Positions 19,314 through 28,634 of a DNA stretch of 64,000 nt are shown piece after piece (position 1 is the first letter of the stretch; each line of letters opens with the position of its first letter). Both the position numbers and the translations under genes were made by a program. The notes below the pieces were generated by a model. That model searched no databases. It saw only the letters and a program-made list of their open reading frames with translations, and was not told the origin of the DNA. Location of the stretch: positions 862,051-926,050 of the forward strand of contig NZ_JAFCAR010000004.1 of assembly GCF_016820245.1 (NCBI RefSeq). The letters run 5' to 3'. Source of the DNA: Jannaschia sp. Os4. Its GTDB lineage: Bacteria > Pseudomonadota > Alphaproteobacteria > Rhodobacterales > Rhodobacteraceae.

Positions 19314-19396
19314 CGGGCCGCAGGCCTAGCGCGCCGTCCCGCCGGGCCGAAGGGGGGCGGCGCGGGGCGGCGTCCGCCCGTGTCCCGCGCGCCGCG

Positions 19397-20929
19397 TCAG
19401 AGCGGGATCGTGCCGTGCTTCCGCCACGGACGCTCCTGCCGCTTGGTCCGCAAGCTCGCGAAGGCGCGCGCCACCCGCTTGCGGGTGCTGCGCGGCTCGA
19501 TCACCTCGTCCACGAAGCCGCGCTCGGCGGCCACGAACGGGTTGGCGAAGCGCGCCTCGTAATCGGCCACGTGCGCGGCGATCCTCTCGGCGTCGCCCAG
19601 ATCCTTGCGGTGGATGATCTCGACCGCGCCCTTGGCCCCCATCACCGCGATCTCGGCGGTGGGCCACGCGTAGTTGAAGTCCGCCTTGAGGTGCTTGGAC
19701 GCCATCACGTCGTAGGCTCCGCCATAGGCCTTGCGGGTGATGACTGTGACCTTGGGCACCGTCGCCTCGGCGTAGGCGAAGAGCAGCTTCGCCCCGTGCG
19801 AGATGACGCCGCCGTACTCCTGCGCCGTGCCGGGCAGGAAGCCGGGCACGTCCACCAGCGTCAGGAGCGGGATCTCGAAGGCGTCGCAGAACCGGACGTG
19901 GCGCGCGGCCTTGCGGGACGAGTCGATGTCGAGCACGCCCGCCAGCACCATCGGCTGGTTGGCCACGACGCCCACCGTGCGCCCCTCGATGCGGATGAAC
20001 CCGGTCAGGATGTTGCCCGCGTAGTCCGGCTTGATCTCGTAGAAGTCGCCCTCGTCGGCCAGCGCGCCGATCACCTCGCGCATGTCGTAGGGCTGGTTCG
20101 GGTTCGCCGGGATCAGCCTGTCCAGCGCGGGCTCGGCCCGGTCCGGGTCGTCGAAGAAGGGCCGCGTGGGCACCCCGTCGCGGTTGTTGAGGGGCAGGAA
20201 GTCGAACAGGCGGCGCACCTCGGCCAAGGTCTCGACGTCGTTGTCGAAGGCCACGTCGGCCACGCCCGACCTCTTGGTGTGGGTGGCGGCGCCGCCGAGC
20301 TCCTCGGCGGTGACGACCTCGTTGGTGACGGTCTTCACCACGTCGGGGCCGGTCACGAACATGTAGGAGGTGTCGCGCACCATCACGATGAAGTCCGTCA
20401 TCGCGGGCGAGTAGACCGCGCCGCCCGCGCAGGGCCCCATGATGACGCTGATCTGCGGGATGACCCCGCTCGCGTCGACGTTGCGCTGGAACACCTCGGC
20501 GTAGCCCGCCAGCGAATCCACGCCCTCCTGGATGCGCGCGCCGCCCGAGTCGTTCAGCCCGATGACCGGCGCGCCGTTGCGCAGCGCCATGTCCTGCACC
20601 TTGCAGATCTTCTCGGCGTGGGTCTCCGACAGCGAGCCGCCGAACACCGTGAAATCCTGGCTGAACACGTAAACGAGGCGCCCGTTGATCGTGCCCCAGC
20701 CGGTGACGACCCCGTCGCCCGGCGGCTTGGTGTCGGCCATGCCGAAGTCCACCGCGCGGTGGGCCTTGAGCTGGTCGAACTCCTCGAAGGAGCCGTCGTC
20801 GAGTAGCAGCTCGATCCGCTCCCGCGCGGTGAGCTTGCCGCGCCCGTGCTGGGCGTCGATCCGGGCCTGCCCCCCGCCGGAGCGGGCGGCGGCGCGGCGG
20901 GCCTCGATCTGGTCGTGGATGTCCTTCAT
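19397..20929 (-). CDS. pccB: Propionyl-CoA carboxylase beta (carboxyltransferase) subunit
   Basis: Transfers CO2 from biotin on PccA to propionyl-CoA. The 510-aa product has the usual N-terminal region ([20 protein letters not shown]), the acyl-CoA-binding oxyanion segments ([21 protein letters not shown]) and a C-terminal carboxyltransferase half ([26 protein letters not shown]). It ends in [11 protein letters not shown], typical of PccB rather than AccD. It is the first gene of a minus-strand run that leads to pccA. Confidence 0.95.
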   Translation of the reverse strand: MKDIHDQIEARRAAARSGGGQARIDAQHGRGKLTARERIELLLDDGSFEEFDQLKAHRAVDFGMADTKPPGDGVVTGWGTINGRLVYVFSQDFTVFGGSLSETHAEKICKVQDMALRNGAPVIGLNDSGGARIQEGVDSLAGYAEVFQRNVDASGVIPQISVIMGPCAGGAVYSPAMTDFIVMVRDTSYMFVTGPDVVKTVTNEVVTAEELGGAATHTKRSGVADVAFDNDVETLAEVRRLFDFLPLNNRDGVPTRPFFDDPDRAEPALDRLIPANPNQPYDMREVIGALADEGDFYEIKPDYAGNILTGFIRIEGRTVGVVANQPMVLAGVLDIDSSRKAARHVRFCDAFEIPLLTLVDVPGFLPGTAQEYGGVISHGAKLLFAYAEATVPKVTVITRKAYGGAYDVMASKHLKADFNYAWPTAEIAVMGAKGAVEIIHRKDLGDAERIAAHVADYEARFANPFVAAERGFVDEVIEPRSTRKRVARAFASLRTKRQERPWRKHGTIPL

Positions 20930-21059
20930 CGCGGCCCCTCCCCTACGTGCGTCCGGCCTACACGGGGGCGGCGCGCAAGAAAAGTGCGCCCGGAACCCCG
21001 CCGGGGCGGGGATGCGTTGGATCGGGTCGGCCGCACACCCGCCTGTGCGCGCATCCGGC

Positions 21060-21088
21060 TTGGCACACCCGACCCGGAGGCGTAGCGC
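21060..21088 (+). promoter_or_regulatory. Candidate promoter of the Bcr-type transporter gene
   Basis: TTGGCA (21060-21065), a 17-base spacer and TAGCGC (21083-21088). The expected start of transcription falls at or next to the ATG at 21095, so the mRNA may be leaderless. Confidence 0.4.
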
Positions 21089-21094
21089 CCCCTC

Positions 21095-22330
21095 ATGGCC
21101 CTCCTGTCCGACCCGCACGCGCCCGCCGCGCCGCGCACGCCGCCGCACATCCTGTCGCTGGTGCTGCTGGTCGGGGTCTCGACCCTGTCGATGAACCTGT
21201 TCCTGCCCAGCCTGCCCGCGATGGCGGAGTGGTTCTCGACCGACTACGCCACCGTGCAGCTCGCCGTCGGGCTCTACCTTGGCATGAACGCGGTGCTGCA
21301 GCTGATCGTGGGGCCGCTCTCGGACCGGTACGGGCGGCGGCCCGTGATCCTCGTGGGTCTCGCGCTGTTCACCTTGGCGACGCTGGGCTGCCTGTGGGCG
21401 CCGGACGTCGAGACGTTCCTCGCCTTCCGCATGGCGCAGGCCGCGGTCGTCGTGGGCATGGTGCTCAGCCGCGCGATCGTCCGCGACCTCTACCCGCAGG
21501 ACAAGGCGGCCTCGATGCTGGGCTACGTCACGATGGGTATGTCCGTCGTCCCCATGCTCGGCCCGGCCTTGGGCGGCGTGCTGGAGGCGCGCTTCGGCTG
21601 GCAGTCGAACTTCTGGCTGCTCGTGCTCTGCGGGGTGGGTATGATCGTGCTCGCCTACCGCGACGTGGGCGAGACCGCCCCCACCGTCACCGGCGCCGCG
21701 CCCGCGGGCGGGTTCCGGGACCAGGTGCGGCAGTATCCCGAACTCCTGACGTCGCCCCGGTTCTGGGGCTACTGCATCGCGTCCGCCGCCGCGTCGGGCG
21801 CCTTCTTCGCCTATCTCGGGGGGGCGCCCTATGTGGGGGCCACGATCTACGGCCTCGACCCGGCGGAACTCGGCGTCTACTTCGGCGCGCCCGCGCTCGG
21901 CTACTTCGCGGGCAACTTCCTGTCCGGCCGCTACTCGGCGCGCATCGGCGTGGACCGCATGGTCCTGTGGGGGGCGCTCCTGCAGGTCGCGGGGCTGCTG
22001 ACGCTGCTCGCGCTCACCGCCGCGGGCCTCGCCACGCAGGCGTGGGTGTTCTTCGCGTTCATCGTGTTCGTGGGCCTCGGCAACGGCATGGTCATCCCGA
22101 ACGCCACGGCGGGCATGCTCTCGGTCCGGCCCCATCTCGCGGGCACGGCGAGCGGCCTGGGCGGGGCGATGATGCTCGGGGGCGGCGCGGCACTGTCGAC
22201 GCGGGCGGGGCCGATCCTCGAGGGGGCCGCGACGCCCCTGCCCCTCGTGGCGCTGATGGTGACGTCGGGCCTCGTCTCGGTCGCGGCGATCACCCTCACC
22301 CTCCGGCGCAACCGGCGGCTGGCGGCCTGA
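21095..22330 (+). CDS. Bcr/CflA family drug resistance MFS transporter
   Basis: 411-aa inner-membrane exporter with about 12 hydrophobic segments. The first helix carries [19 protein letters not shown], typical of the Bcr/CflA subfamily, and MFS motif A is [12 protein letters not shown] near residues 69-80. The likely role is proton-driven export of small drugs or metabolites; the substrate is unknown. It is transcribed away from pccB. GGAGG is 14 bases from the ATG, too far to be ideal. Identification of the family is firm. Confidence 0.88.
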   Translation: MALLSDPHAPAAPRTPPHILSLVLLVGVSTLSMNLFLPSLPAMAEWFSTDYATVQLAVGLYLGMNAVLQLIVGPLSDRYGRRPVILVGLALFTLATLGCLWAPDVETFLAFRMAQAAVVVGMVLSRAIVRDLYPQDKAASMLGYVTMGMSVVPMLGPALGGVLEARFGWQSNFWLLVLCGVGMIVLAYRDVGETAPTVTGAAPAGGFRDQVRQYPELLTSPRFWGYCIASAAASGAFFAYLGGAPYVGATIYGLDPAELGVYFGAPALGYFAGNFLSGRYSARIGVDRMVLWGALLQVAGLLTLLALTAAGLATQAWVFFAFIVFVGLGNGMVIPNATAGMLSVRPHLAGTASGLGGAMMLGGGAALSTRAGPILEGAATPLPLVALMVTSGLVSVAAITLTLRRNRRLAA

Positions 22331-22381
22331 GCCGCGATCTGCCACCCTCCGCCCCGAGTCCGCCCCGAGGAGGATCCGCCC

Positions 22382-22858
22382 ATGGAGATGACCGGCACCC
22401 GCACGATCGCGGCCCCGCGCGAGGCCGTCTGGGCCGCGCTCAACGACCCGGAGGTGCTGCGCGCCTGCATCCCCGGCTGCGAGGAGCTGACCGGCTCGGC
22501 GGAGGACGGGTTCGAGGCGACGGTGAAGCAGAAGGTCGGGCCGGTGAAGGCGACCTTCAAAGGGGCCGTCACCGTCTCGGACGCCAACCCGCCCGAAAGC
22601 TACCGCATCGCGGGCGAGGGCAAGGGCGGCGTGGCGGGCTTCGCCAAGGGCGGCGCGGACGTCGCGTTGCGCGAGGTGCCCGAGGGGACGGAGCTGTCCT
22701 ACGCGGTGGACGCCAAGGTCGGCGGCAAGATCGCGCAGTTGGGCTCGCGGCTGGTGGACAGCTTCGCGGCCAAGATGGCGGACCAGTTCTTCGAGCGGTT
22801 CGAGGCTCGGGTCGAGGGCGATCTGGCGGAGACGGGCGGGCAGGACCCGGTGACCTGA
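22382..22858 (+). CDS. CoxG-like SRPBCC protein
   Basis: 158 aa, START/SRPBCC fold of the carbon monoxide dehydrogenase subunit G family. It starts [36 protein letters not shown] and has [29 protein letters not shown]. In CO dehydrogenase operons CoxG helps anchor or mature the enzyme. Here no coxL/M/S genes are near, so it may serve another molybdenum hydroxylase or bind lipids. GAGGA precedes the ATG. Confidence 0.85.
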   Translation: MEMTGTRTIAAPREAVWAALNDPEVLRACIPGCEELTGSAEDGFEATVKQKVGPVKATFKGAVTVSDANPPESYRIAGEGKGGVAGFAKGGADVALREVPEGTELSYAVDAKVGGKIAQLGSRLVDSFAAKMADQFFERFEARVEGDLAETGGQDPVT

Positions 22859-22863
22859 GCGTT

Positions 22864-22884
22864 CGTTTCCTTCGGAAGGAAACG
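22864..22884. terminator. Hairpin between convergent genes
   Basis: CGTTTCCTT (22864-22872), a CGG loop and AAGGAAACG (22876-22884) form a perfect 9-bp stem just after the CoxG-like gene stop and before the convergent nuclease gene ends. It can serve both directions. Confidence 0.65.
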
Positions 22885-22912
22885 CCCGGACGGATCGTTC
22901 GGAACGACCCGC

Positions 22913-23578
22913 CTACCCGCCCCCGGCCCGCCGCCACCCCGCCGCGCGCGCCTCGCCCTCCGAGCAGAACCACCGCTCGCCCTTTCCGTCGCTGATCCGC
23001 GTCGCCGCGTAGGAGCGCATCCCCGGCAGGTGATACAGCCGCCCCCGGTCGCTGATGTTGCCCTTGATCGGGCAGGTGCCCGCGTCCGGCGCGAAGTCCT
23101 CGGCCCGCGCGGCGCGCTGCGCGGCGCGCCATTCGTGCGGCTCGTCCATCTCGTAGGCGTGCAGCCCCCGCCCGGCGAAGAGCGCGGCCTTCTCCTCGGC
23201 GTCGTAGCGCAGGTCGTCGCGGTAGGTGAGCGCCCAGCCCGCCGCCACGATCCCCGCCGCGATGTCGCCGCCCGCGATGGCGCAGACGGCGAGCGGGCGT
23301 CCGTAGCGGTCCGTCTCGTCCCAGCGGCAGGTCGCCACGCGCCCCTCCCACGCCCGGCGCGCCCAGTCGGTCGCCTCGGCCCCGCAGGCGCGCTCGCGGC
23401 CCGCCAGCACGCAGGTCTGCGCCCCCTCGGGCGCGTCGATCCCCACGAGGCGCATGTTCTCCCGCCAGCCGACGTCGATCGTGTCCGCGTCCACCACGCG
23501 GACGGTCCCGGTGGCGGTCCCCGCCCCCGCGGGCACGGCGAGGCAGAGCAGGACGAAGAGTGAACGAAGCGTTAACAT
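22913..23578 (-). CDS. Secreted thermonuclease (SNase) family protein
   Basis: 221 aa with a signal peptide (MLTLRSLFVLLCLAVPAGAG). The staphylococcal-nuclease fold is shown by VRVVDADTI (residues 27-34), RLVGIDAPE with Arg43, Asp48 and Glu51, and the second catalytic arginine in DRYGRPLAV. The C-terminal extension contains CPIKGNIS and WFCSEGEARAAGW, the latter like an excalibur-type or cysteine-paired tail. Likely degrades extracytoplasmic DNA or RNA in a calcium-dependent manner. Confidence 0.85.
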   Translation of the reverse strand: MLTLRSLFVLLCLAVPAGAGTATGTVRVVDADTIDVGWRENMRLVGIDAPEGAQTCVLAGRERACGAEATDWARRAWEGRVATCRWDETDRYGRPLAVCAIAGGDIAAGIVAAGWALTYRDDLRYDAEEKAALFAGRGLHAYEMDEPHEWRAAQRAARAEDFAPDAGTCPIKGNISDRGRLYHLPGMRSYAATRISDGKGERWFCSEGEARAAGWRRAGGG

Positions 23579-23635
23579 GCCCCCCGTTACGGGGAGCGCC
23601 CGCCGCGGGGCAACCGTCGATCCGCCGTTGCGGAT

Positions 23636-24550
23636 CTACGCGGCGCGCGTCCGCCGCAGCACCGCCTCGCGCCATGCCAAGGCCGAGACCGCGCCCACGA
23701 TCACCAGCCCGCCCGCAATGACCCAGCCGTCCGGCGCCTCGGCGAACAGCGCCCAGCCCAGCAGCACGGCCCAGACCAATTGCAGGAACGCCACCGGCTG
23801 CGTCACCGCCACGGGCGCGGCGGCGAAGGCGCGCGTCATCGTCCAGTGGCCCAGCGTGGCGAAGCAGGCGACGAGGCCCATCCAAGCCACTTCCGCCACC
23901 GTGGGCGTCCGCCACGCGGCCAAGGCGAAGGGCGCCAGCCCCAGCGTCACCCAGATCGACAGCTGCGCCACCACGACCCCCGCCGAGTGGCGCGCCGAGA
24001 GCGACTTGGCGAAGAGGTAGGACGCCCCGAACAGCAGCCCCGCCCCCAGCATCGCCAGATGCCCCGTCTCCACCACGCGGAAGCCCGGCCGCAGGATCAC
24101 CAGCATCCCCGCGAAGGCCACCGCCACGGCGGCCAGCCGCCGCCACGCCAGCCGCTCGCGCAGGAACACCGCCGCGCCCAAGGTCACGTAGACCGGCGCG
24201 AGGTAGTTCATCGCCGTCACCTCGGCGACGGGCAGGCGCGTCATCGCGTGGAACCACAGGATCACCGCCAGCGCATGCGCCAGCCCCCGCGCCGCGAAGC
24301 GCCCCATCTCGCGGCCCGTCGGCCAGTCCGCGCGGATCGCGCCAAGCACCGGCAGCAGGAACACGAGCCCCAGCACGTAGCGCAGGAACGCCGCCTCGGC
24401 GGCGGGGAGGTCCTGGGCCGAATACTTCACGATCCCCGTCACGGCGATGAAGCACAGCCCCGTCGCCACCATCCACGCGATCCCCGCGAGGGGGCGGCCC
24501 TCGGACGCGATGGCGGAGGGGGCGGCGGGGGGCGGTGCGGGCTCGGCCAT
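23636..24550 (-). CDS. EamA/DMT family transporter
   Basis: 304 aa with about ten membrane segments arranged as two EamA repeats (first beginning IAWMVATGLCFIAVTGIVKY, second GLLFGASYLFAKSL). AVTAMNYLAPVYVTLGAAVFL-type helix ends are typical. The ATG at 24550 gives a short proline-rich cytosolic N-tail; an upstream in-frame start at 24586 is less likely. Substrate unknown; family members export amino acids or nucleosides. Confidence 0.85.
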   Translation of the reverse strand: MAEPAPPPAAPSAIASEGRPLAGIAWMVATGLCFIAVTGIVKYSAQDLPAAEAAFLRYVLGLVFLLPVLGAIRADWPTGREMGRFAARGLAHALAVILWFHAMTRLPVAEVTAMNYLAPVYVTLGAAVFLRERLAWRRLAAVAVAFAGMLVILRPGFRVVETGHLAMLGAGLLFGASYLFAKSLSARHSAGVVVAQLSIWVTLGLAPFALAAWRTPTVAEVAWMGLVACFATLGHWTMTRAFAAAPVAVTQPVAFLQLVWAVLLGWALFAEAPDGWVIAGGLVIVGAVSALAWREAVLRRTRAA

Positions 24551-24601
24551 CCCCCGGCCCGTGCCCGGCGCTGCCGCCGGGCGCAAGGCCGCGCGGCGCC
24601 G

Positions 24602-24901
24602 TCAGCCCCCGGCGGTGTAGTCCTCGAACGCGGTGACCGCGCCGCCCTCGACGGTGCAGGCGCCCGCCGCGCGCACGTCCGGGTCGTCCCACGTCACGTT
24701 CCACGCCACCGTGGTGCGATCCTCGTCCATCATCATCGGGAACACCGTGATCGCCGCGTTGGGCAGCCCGTCGAAGCCGGTATCCGCCTCCCAGAGGCGG
24801 TCGTGGCACAGGCGCAGCGCCTCGGTCGTCTGCCGGTCGAAGGCGTGGGCCGCGCCTGCGGCGCAGAGCGCGAGCGCGACGGAGAGCATCAGCTTCGTCA
24901 T
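24602..24901 (-). CDS. Small secreted protein downstream of CPBP protease
   Basis: Not recognised; 99 aa. Signal peptide MTKLMLSVALALCAAGAAHA, then a compact domain with two cysteines (ALRLCHDRLW and AAGACTVEGG) and conserved-looking FPMMMDEDRTTVAWNVTWDDP. The ATG overlaps the stop of the CPBP gene as ATGA, so it is coupled to it. It could be a periplasmic partner or substrate of the membrane protease, but that is only positional inference. Confidence 0.75.
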   Translation of the reverse strand: MTKLMLSVALALCAAGAAHAFDRQTTEALRLCHDRLWEADTGFDGLPNAAITVFPMMMDEDRTTVAWNVTWDDPDVRAAGACTVEGGAVTAFEDYTAGG

Positions 24902-25761
24902 GTGGGTCGTCCTTCCGGTGGGTGGGATGCGGGCCACGAGGGGGGCGGCTGGCGGCGGTGCCACCGCCACCAGCCCGCGAGCACGACCAGCCCGAGGATC
25001 GGCTCGAAGTAGTGCAGGGCCAGCATCGGGAGCGACTCCGGCTCGTCCGCGCCCGGCGGGGCGTCCCCGAAGGCGCTGCCGAGGAAGGCCCCGTTCGCCG
25101 TGACCACGAAGTCCCACAGCGCGTGCAGCGCCGCGCCCGGCCAGACCGACCGGGTCCGGAGCGCGAGCGCCCCGTAGAGCAGGCCCGACAGGCCCGCATG
25201 GACCACCTGCGCGTGGGTCGCGCACAGCGACTGCCCGTTCACCCAGTTGACGTAGTGCATCGCCCCGAACAGCGCCGAGGAGGCGAGAAGCGCGGCCACG
25301 GGACCGATCCGCCGCTCCAGCCCGTGCAGGACCACGCCCCGGAACAGCACCTCCTCGAAGATGCCGACGAGGACCACGAGGATCAGCACCTGCTGGATCA
25401 GCCCGCTGGCCAGCACCGCGCCGAGGTCGCCGCCCCCCTCCGTCACCACGGAGACGCCCACGGCCAAGAGCCCCAGCGTGACGAGCGCGGGCGGCACCGC
25501 GTACCACAGCCCGCCCCACGCGGGCCCCGACGTGACCCGCGCCGAGCGCCCCCAGCCCAGCAGCAGCACGAGGCCCACGACCGAGACCGCGAGCGCGACC
25601 TCCAGCGGCACTTGGCTCACGGGCGCGCTCTGCGGGTTCATCTCCGGATCCCGCCCGAATGCCGTCGAGTGCAGCAGGGAGGGCGCGGCGAGGATGGCGA
25701 AGTAGGCCGCCGTGGCGCCCAGCGCGACGCCCGCGGGATGGCGCGCGGCGAGCCCCCTCAC
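24898..25761 (-). CDS. CPBP family intramembrane metalloprotease
   Basis: 287 aa, eight or so membrane segments. The three CPBP/Abi motifs are present: EEVLFRG (Glu136, Glu137, Arg141), FGAMHY (His169) and HALWDF (His213, Asp217). They would bind the catalytic zinc within the membrane. Family members act as proteases of CAAX-like or bacteriocin-related substrates, or simply as membrane processing factors. GTG start inside the stop of the upstream gene (GTGA), and its own stop overlaps the next gene (ATGA), so it is the middle gene of a three-gene coupled operon. Confidence 0.85.
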   Translation of the reverse strand: MRGLAARHPAGVALGATAAYFAILAAPSLLHSTAFGRDPEMNPQSAPVSQVPLEVALAVSVVGLVLLLGWGRSARVTSGPAWGGLWYAVPPALVTLGLLAVGVSVVTEGGGDLGAVLASGLIQQVLILVVLVGIFEEVLFRGVVLHGLERRIGPVAALLASSALFGAMHYVNWVNGQSLCATHAQVVHAGLSGLLYGALALRTRSVWPGAALHALWDFVVTANGAFLGSAFGDAPPGADEPESLPMLALHYFEPILGLVVLAGWWRWHRRQPPPSWPASHPPEGRPT

Positions 25762-26369
25762 GACAGGCCCATCCGCGCCCGCGCAACCGCGCCGGGGGTC
25801 AGGTCCGCGCGCCACGCCTCCCACGCCCCGCCCGCGCCCATGTAGCCGGAATAGACCTTCGCCACGAGCGCGGGGTCTGCGGCGATCTCGTCCCAGCCCA
25901 TCCCGCGCAGGCCCGGATGGTCGCGCCGCAGCCATTCCAGCCGCGCCGCCGCGCCCCAGTCCGCGAGGCCCGGCTGCTCGGCGAGGTAGACGTAGAGCCA
26001 GTGGAAGTCCTCCGGCGGCGCGCCGCCCAGATGCAGGTAGCCTTCGTTCAGCGCCCACGGGATCGTCTCGGCCAAGGTCGCTCCCTTCAGCCGGTAGGGT
26101 CCGACCGACAGGTTCAGGCGGTAGACCAGCGGCGGGTGCAGGAAGGCGGCGACGTCCTGCGCGGCCTCCGCCATGCGGCGGGGCGCGGTGAGGTCGGCGT
26201 AGAAGGCCCCCTCCGCGATGCGGACGGCGTGGACGACCGAGGCCGGGACGGGCGGCGCGTGCAGGGTGAACTCCACCGCCGAGAGCGCGCGCACCCGGTC
26301 GGCGACGAAGGCGGCGGCGCCGACCGCGCCGAGGACGGCCCCCAGCAGGAGGCCCGCGATCCAGCCCAT
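25758..26369 (-). CDS. Membrane-anchored hypothetical protein, first gene of CPBP operon
   Basis: Not recognised; 203 aa. One N-terminal membrane segment (GWIAGLLLGAVLGAVGAAAFVADRV) and a periplasmic domain rich in tryptophan and tyrosine (EDFHWLYVYLAEQPGLADWG, YRLNLSVGPYRLKG). The layout is that of a type II anchored extracytoplasmic protein. GTGA overlap with the CPBP protease gene suggests the two act together; this protein may itself be processed. Confidence 0.75.
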   Translation of the reverse strand: MGWIAGLLLGAVLGAVGAAAFVADRVRALSAVEFTLHAPPVPASVVHAVRIAEGAFYADLTAPRRMAEAAQDVAAFLHPPLVYRLNLSVGPYRLKGATLAETIPWALNEGYLHLGGAPPEDFHWLYVYLAEQPGLADWGAAARLEWLRRDHPGLRGMGWDEIAADPALVAKVYSGYMGAGGAWEAWRADLTPGAVARARMGLS

Positions 26370-26439
26370 GATCGTCCTTCCGCCGGGGATGCCTCCTGCC
26401 CGAGGCTAGCGGCAGGCACGCGCGGCGATCAAGGGCGGC

Positions 26440-26469
26440 TTGCGGGCGCCGGGCGCCCCGCCCTATATC
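26440..26469 (+). promoter_or_regulatory. Promoter of yebC
   Basis: TTGCGG (26440-26445), an 18-base spacer and TATATC (26464-26469), 42 bases before the yebC ATG. The -35 element of the TTGC type recurs upstream of several genes in the window. Confidence 0.6.
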
Positions 26470-26511
26470 GCGCGACCGAGGGCGGACGCCGCAGATCGAG
26501 GGGGGACCACC

Positions 26512-27252
26512 ATGGCCGGCCATAGCAAATGGGCGAACATCCAGCACCGCAAGGGCCGCCAGGACAAGCTGCGCGCCAAGATCTTCTCGCGGCTGTCCAA
26601 GGAGATCACGGTCGCCGCCAAGATGGGCGACCCCGATCCCGACAAGAACCCGCGCCTGCGCCTCGCCGTGAAGGAGGCCAAGTCCAACTCGATGCCGAAG
26701 GACAACATCGAGCGGGCCATCTCCAAGGCGACCGGCGGCGACGCCGAGAACTACGACGAGATCCGCTACGAGGGCTACGGCCCCAACGGCGTGGCGATCA
26801 TCGTCGAGACGATGACCGACAACCGCAACCGCACCGCGTCCAACGTCCGGTCCACCTTCACCAAGAACGGCGGCAACCTCGGCGAGACGGGAAGCGTGGG
26901 CTTCATGTTCGACCGCAAGGGGCAGGTCGTCTATCCGGCCGCCGTGGGTTCCGAGGACGACGTGATGATGGCCGCCATCGAGGCCGGGGCCGAGGACGTC
27001 GAGTCCGACGAGGAGGCCCATGTCGTCTGGTGCGCCGACACCGATCTCAACGCCGTCTCCACCGCGCTGGAGGAGCAGCTGGGCGAGGCCGAGTCGACCA
27101 AGCTCGTCTGGCGCCCCCAGACCACGACCGAGCTGGGGCTGGAGGACATGCAGTCCCTGATGAAGCTGATCGAGGCGCTGGAGGACGACGACGACGTCCA
27201 GACCGTCACGGCCAACTTCGAGGCCTCCGACGAGGTGATGGCGCAGCTCTAG
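26512..27252 (+). CDS. yebC: YebC/PmpR family protein (TACO1-like)
   Basis: 246 aa, normal length. It opens with the family hallmark [18 protein letters not shown] and contains [26 protein letters not shown] and [14 protein letters not shown]. Members are described as transcriptional regulators (PmpR) and, more recently, as factors easing translation of proline stretches; which applies here cannot be told. It has its own promoter and sits alone between unrelated genes. Confidence 0.95.
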   Translation: MAGHSKWANIQHRKGRQDKLRAKIFSRLSKEITVAAKMGDPDPDKNPRLRLAVKEAKSNSMPKDNIERAISKATGGDAENYDEIRYEGYGPNGVAIIVETMTDNRNRTASNVRSTFTKNGGNLGETGSVGFMFDRKGQVVYPAAVGSEDDVMMAAIEAGAEDVESDEEAHVVWCADTDLNAVSTALEEQLGEAESTKLVWRPQTTTELGLEDMQSLMKLIEALEDDDDVQTVTANFEASDEVMAQL

Positions 27253-27321
27253 CGCCCCATTGCGGGAACAATCCCCCCCGCCCCGTCGATTCCCTCCCGA
27301 CCGGACCGGCAGGAGGCGACC

Positions 27322-27981
27322 ATGGCGATCACCGAGAACGACTGGAACGACGGGCGCGCGTGGACCGACGAGCGGGACGGGATGACCCGGTGGCTCGCCT
27401 ATGCGGGGATCGCCGGGATGGTCGCGCTCTCCGTCACCATGCTGATCGCCGACGTCGTGGTGCCGAACCACGACTGGATGTCCGACACGATCAGCGACCT
27501 CGCCGCCGGGCGCCACGAGTTGCTGCTCGACACGGGGATGTACCTGCTCGCCTTCGGGACGGTCGCGCTGGCCGTGGCGGCGGGGCACGTCCATCTCGGC
27601 GGCAAGGGGTGGAGCATGGGCGTCTGGCTCCTGATGGCGCTGGCGCTCCTGATCTTCTGGATCGGCGCGCGCGACGAGTATGGCGACGGCGATTCCGAGG
27701 GGGTGACGTTCCACCTTTGGCTCGTGGGCGGGCTCTACGCCGCCATGGCGGTGGCGCCGTGGGCCATGAGCGCGGGCGCCGGTCGGGTCGAGCCGTGGCT
27801 GCGCACGGCCCTGCGCGCCACGACCGTCGCGTGGGTGCCGCTGGCGCCGCTCTTCTTCGTCGTGCCCGATGCGTGGGACGGCGCCTACGAGCGGTTCCTC
27901 GGCCTGATCCTCTTCGCCTTCCTCGGCCTCTTGGCGACGGCCTTCCTGATCCGCGTGCGGCGCGGCCACGGGACCGCCTGA
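27322..27981 (+). CDS. DUF998-like membrane protein
   Basis: 219 aa with six hydrophobic segments (about residues 24-44, 66-88, 94-111, 130-150, 165-182, 190-210). The VVVPNHDWMSDTISDLAAGR segment after the first helix and the overall topology resemble DUF998 proteins. The ATG at 27322 has AGGAGG six bases upstream. Function unknown. Confidence 0.65.
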   Translation: MAITENDWNDGRAWTDERDGMTRWLAYAGIAGMVALSVTMLIADVVVPNHDWMSDTISDLAAGRHELLLDTGMYLLAFGTVALAVAAGHVHLGGKGWSMGVWLLMALALLIFWIGARDEYGDGDSEGVTFHLWLVGGLYAAMAVAPWAMSAGAGRVEPWLRTALRATTVAWVPLAPLFFVVPDAWDGAYERFLGLILFAFLGLLATAFLIRVRRGHGTA

Positions 27982-28019
27982 CCCTTCCGCCCCCGGCCCC
28001 GGCGGGGCATGGGGGGGGC

Positions 28020-28613
28020 ATGACGTCCTACCTCTCCGGCCTCGGCCTCGGCCTGTCCCTGATCCTCGCCATCGGCGCGCAGAACGCCTTCGTCCTGCGC
28101 CAAGGCCTGCGCGGCGAGCACGTGCTGCTGGTCAGCCTGACCTGCGCGGTCTCGGACGCGCTGCTCATCGCGGCGGGCGTCGCGGGCTTCGGCGCCGTGG
28201 TGGAGGCGGCGCCGTGGATCGAGCCGGTGTTCCGCGTGGGCGGCGCGGCGTTCCTCCTCGGCTACGCGGCGCTGGCGGCCCGCCGCGCGTGGCGGGGCGG
28301 CGCCGCCTTGGATCCCGGCGCGGCGGCGGGGTCGTGGCAGGCGGCGCTGGCGACCTGCCTCGCGCTGACGTGGCTGAACCCGCACGTCTATCTGGACACG
28401 GTGGTGCTCCTCGGCGGCATCTCCGCCACCGCCGAGAGCCCCTTCGCCTTCGGCGCGGGCGCGGTGACGGGCTCGTTCGCGTTCTTCCTCGCCTTGGGCT
28501 TCGGCGCGGCCCTGCTGCGCCCCGTCTTCGCGCGCCCCGGTGCGTGGCGGGTGCTGGACGCGGGGATCGCCGCCGTCATGGCGCTCCTCGCGGCGATGCT
28601 GCTCCTCGGCTGA
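28020..28613 (+). CDS. LysE/ArgO family amino acid exporter
   Basis: 197-aa inner-membrane protein with six membrane segments. The N-terminal signature LSLILAIGAQNAFVLRQGLRG and the central TWLNPHVYLDTVVLLGG are diagnostic of LysE/ArgO exporters of basic amino acids. The specific substrate (lysine, arginine or another amino acid) cannot be told. No divergent LysG/ArgP regulator is present beside it. Confidence 0.9.
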   Translation: MTSYLSGLGLGLSLILAIGAQNAFVLRQGLRGEHVLLVSLTCAVSDALLIAAGVAGFGAVVEAAPWIEPVFRVGGAAFLLGYAALAARRAWRGGAALDPGAAAGSWQAALATCLALTWLNPHVYLDTVVLLGGISATAESPFAFGAGAVTGSFAFFLALGFGAALLRPVFARPGAWRVLDAGIAAVMALLAAMLLLG

Positions 28614-28634
28614 GGGCGTGCTAGGGGGCGGGGC

